From: Clavibacter sp. VKM Ac-2873
GTDB taxonomy: Bacteria; Actinomycetota; Actinomycetes; Actinomycetales; Microbacteriaceae
Direction: 5' to 3'
Assembly (NCBI RefSeq): GCF_015351075.1
Contig: NZ_JADKRS010000001.1
Span: forward strand, 248,001-312,000
Length of the DNA: 64,000 nt
Below the pieces are notes generated by a model. The model saw nothing but the letters and a program-made list of their open reading frames with translations. It was not told the DNA's origin and ran no database searches. Shown here piece after piece: positions 62,147 to 64,000 of this stretch. The translations under genes and the position numbers were made by a program. Position 1 is the first letter of the stretch. The number at the start of each line of letters is the position of its first letter.

Positions 62147-63655
62147 TCAGGATCCGGCGGGCCGGTCGTCGCGGGCGCGACGTGCGGCGGCCGCGGCCCC
62201 GCGCGCCGCCGCGGTGCGGTGCGGGCTGAGGTGCGCGGCGGGCAGGCCGGGCGTCGCGGTTCCCGCGGCCGCGGCCTCCGGCGGGAACAGCTCGTCGAGG
62301 GTGAGGGCGCGGCTCGGCGCGTCCGCCCCCGTGCCGACGGACGCGCCGTCGACCGGCACGCGGGGCACGGGGCGCGTGGCCGGCGCGAACGGGATCCAGG
62401 CGGACACGGTCCACACGCCCTCGCGCACGCCCGCGGAGAAGCGGCCGCCGGACAGCGTGGCGCGCTCGCGCATCCCGGCGAGGCCGTGGCCGACGGGCTG
62501 CGCGGGGGTGACGGGGGCGGGAGGCAGCACGGGCAGGGCGATGATGCCGGTCGCGGTGCGTGGCGGGCGCACCGGATCCGGGAGCGTCCGGCTGCGCACC
62601 GACACCGAGACGCCGTCCGGCTCCCACGCGAGCTCCACCTCGACGGCGTGCCCGACGTCGCCGTGGCGCAGCACGTTGGTGAGCGCCTCCTGCACGATCC
62701 GGTACACGGCGAGCTGCTGCCCGGTGCCGAACTCTCCGGGCTGGCCCGTCTCCAGGAACTCGATCGTGAGGCCCGTGGAGCGCATCTGGTCGATGAGGTC
62801 GCTCAGCTCCTTGAGCTCGGGCTGCGGGGCGTCGTCCTCGCTGTGGCGGAGCTGCGCCAGCAGGATGCGCACGTCGCCGAGCGCCTGCCGCGCGGTGGTG
62901 GAGATGGTGCGCAGCGCCTCGTCCGCGGCCTCGGGATCCACCAGCCGGGCGTAGCGGGCGCCGTCGGCCTGGGCGATCACCACGGCGAGCGAGTGGGCGA
63001 CCACGTCGTGCATGTCCCGCGCGATGCGGTTGCGCTCCTGCTCGACGACGACGTCCTGCAGCGCGCGGGCCTGGTCGCGCTCGGCGGCCTCCTGCGCGTC
63101 GCGGCTCGCGTGCGACGCGCGGGACGCGACGACGAGGCGGCCCGCCGTCCACGATGCGAGCAGCACGCTCCACGCGCAGAGGAGGAGGAACAGGAAGAGG
63201 GTGGCGAAGTCGGCCCACTCCCCCGTGCTGAACGCGAGCCGGCCGACGGGGACGCGGCCCGCGGCGTACGACAGGTACAGGGCGGCCACCACGCCGCCGA
63301 CGATGGCGGACGTGAGGCCGAGGGCGCGGGTGATGCGGCCCCCGTACGCGGCGGTGCAGTAGACGACGCCGGCGATGGCGATGTCGCCGGGCTCGACGGC
63401 GGCTCCCGCCCCCATCTGGATGACCGCGCCCGCCCACGCGACGGCGAGCGAGAGCCCGGGCGCCAGCCGCCGCACGGCGAGGGCGGCGCCCATGAGGAGC
63501 ACGAGGACCAGCGAGACCTCGGAGGTCGTGAACGAGAAGACCCCGAACGCGCTGGCGGCGGCGACGCCCACCGACCCGGGGGCGAGGAGGACGACGAAGG
63601 CCGCCGCGAGGACGACGTCGAGGACGAGCTGGTACCTCGGGATCCGTCGGAGCAT
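62147..63655 (-). CDS. Sensor histidine kinase (HisKA_3 type)
   Basis: A 502-residue kinase with about six N-terminal membrane segments and no large extracytoplasmic domain, so it probably senses membrane state. The phospho-acceptor His lies in ERNRIARDMHDVVAHSLAVV, the N box in YRIVQEALTNVLRHG and the G box in GHGLAGMRERATLSGG. A 30-residue Pro-rich insertion (RTATGIIALPVLPPAPVTPA) sits before the G box, and a 70-residue Ala/Pro/Arg tail follows the ATPase domain. ATG 63655 lies 6 nt after TACGGT, so it is probably leaderless. Confidence 0.95.
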   Translation of the reverse strand: MLRRIPRYQLVLDVVLAAAFVVLLAPGSVGVAAASAFGVFSFTTSEVSLVLVLLMGAALAVRRLAPGLSLAVAWAGAVIQMGAGAAVEPGDIAIAGVVYCTAAYGGRITRALGLTSAIVGGVVAALYLSYAAGRVPVGRLAFSTGEWADFATLFLFLLLCAWSVLLASWTAGRLVVASRASHASRDAQEAAERDQARALQDVVVEQERNRIARDMHDVVAHSLAVVIAQADGARYARLVDPEAADEALRTISTTARQALGDVRILLAQLRHSEDDAPQPELKELSDLIDQMRSTGLTIEFLETGQPGEFGTGQQLAVYRIVQEALTNVLRHGDVGHAVEVELAWEPDGVSVSVRSRTLPDPVRPPRTATGIIALPVLPPAPVTPAQPVGHGLAGMRERATLSGGRFSAGVREGVWTVSAWIPFAPATRPVPRVPVDGASVGTGADAPSRALTLDELFPPEAAAAGTATPGLPAAHLSPHRTAAARGAAAAARRARDDRPAGS

Positions 63656-63763
63656 GCGACCACCGTACGTGCCGCGCCCGTCCCGGGTGCCTCCGCGGGC
63701 CGAGGATCCCCGCGGAGGCGCCCCGATCTCATCCGCGGGATGTACGGCTCGGCGCCCCGCGGG

Positions 63764-64000
63764 TCAGAAGCCGAGGCGGCCGAGCAGCTTCGGGTCGCGC
63801 TGCCAGTCCTTCGCGATCTTCACGCGGAGCGACAGGAACACGCGCGTCCCGACGAGCGGCTCGATCTGCGCGCGCGCCACCTGCCCCACGTGCTTCAGCC
63901 GCGACCCCTGGGCTCCGATGACGATGCCCTTCTGGCTGTCGCGCTCGACGAAGAGGTTCGCGTAGATCTCGAGGAGCTCCTTGTCCTCGCGCTGGATCAT
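63764..64000 (-). CDS. era: GTPase Era, C-terminal part (5' end beyond window)
   Basis: The last 78 residues of Era, the GTPase that assists 16S rRNA and 30S subunit maturation. The visible part is the KH RNA-binding domain: FVERDSQKGIVIGAQGSRLK, VGQVARAQIEPLVGTRVFLS and the conserved KDWQRDPKLLGRLGF terminus. The G domain is outside the window. The 108 bp before the kinase gene show no other gene. Confidence 0.95.
   Translation of the reverse strand: MIQREDKELLEIYANLFVERDSQKGIVIGAQGSRLKHVGQVARAQIEPLVGTRVFLSLRVKIAKDWQRDPKLLGRLGF

Overview
The window is high-GC actinobacterial chromosome, most like a Microbacteriaceae plant-associated genus such as Clavibacter. The reasons are the very GC-rich codon third positions, frequent GTG starts, many genes with a TAnnnT box 6-7 nt before the start codon (leaderless transcripts), the fabD-fabH-acpP-fabF locus behind a PucR-type activator, the era / leuA / recO / uppS / glyS / dusB / dgt / dnaG neighbourhood, and an exopolysaccharide locus making GDP-L-fucose with a pyruvyl transferase. 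The genus assignment is an inference. It is mostly chromosomal backbone; I saw no phage, insertion sequence or CRISPR array.

Layout. 1-2.3 kb: a biotin ECF importer (bioY-bioM-bioN) facing a TetR regulator, probably BioQ, across two 13-bp palindromes. 2.4-3.7 kb: tRNA-Val, a membrane protein, a peroxiredoxin. 3.9-11.7 kb: pyruvate dehydrogenase E1 (aceE), a FasR-like activator and the fatty-acid operon, so acetyl-CoA production and its main consumer are adjacent. 11.8-16.9 kb: DUF3145, an orphan PadR regulator, DUF1684, a small acidic protein, a family-A polymerase-like protein, a cold-shock protein. 17-28.9 kb: an exopolysaccharide locus with a priming sugar transferase, flippase, polymerase, three glycosyltransferases, two hexapeptide acyltransferases, a pyruvyl transferase and gmd/fcl. 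29-34.6 kb: an OafA/SGNH acyltransferase, a CAT-anticodon tRNA, a GT4 glycosyltransferase, an EamA/DMT-like membrane protein, peptide deformylase, tRNA-Asn. 34.7-43.8 kb: a small unknown gene, a lactonase-like propeller, a hydroxyacid dehydrogenase coupled to a dipeptide/oligopeptide ABC transporter that carries three nucleotide-binding domains. 44-54.6 kb: dnaG, dgt, dusB, a DsbA/FrnE oxidoreductase with a coupled small Cys protein, ybaK, glyS, a Gfo/Idh oxidoreductase, uppS, recO. 54.7-64 kb: a UPF0126 channel-like protein, leuA behind a leader peptide with three Leu codons, an aminoacyl-lipid synthase-like protein coupled to a membrane esterase, a two-component system, and the 3' end of era.

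The strongest regulatory signals are (i) the leuA leader, where a 14-residue peptide with three consecutive Leu codons precedes a 10-bp inverted repeat that covers the leuA ribosome-binding site; (ii) the paired BioQ-type operators; and (iii) hairpins placed after acpP and after the solute-binding-protein gene, which probably set unequal expression inside those operons. The most system-like locus is the co-directional histidine kinase / response regulator / membrane esterase / MprF-like set at 57.4-63.7 kb. Start choices rest on ribosome-binding sites, -10 spacing, overlaps and where family homology begins; none was checked by alignment.
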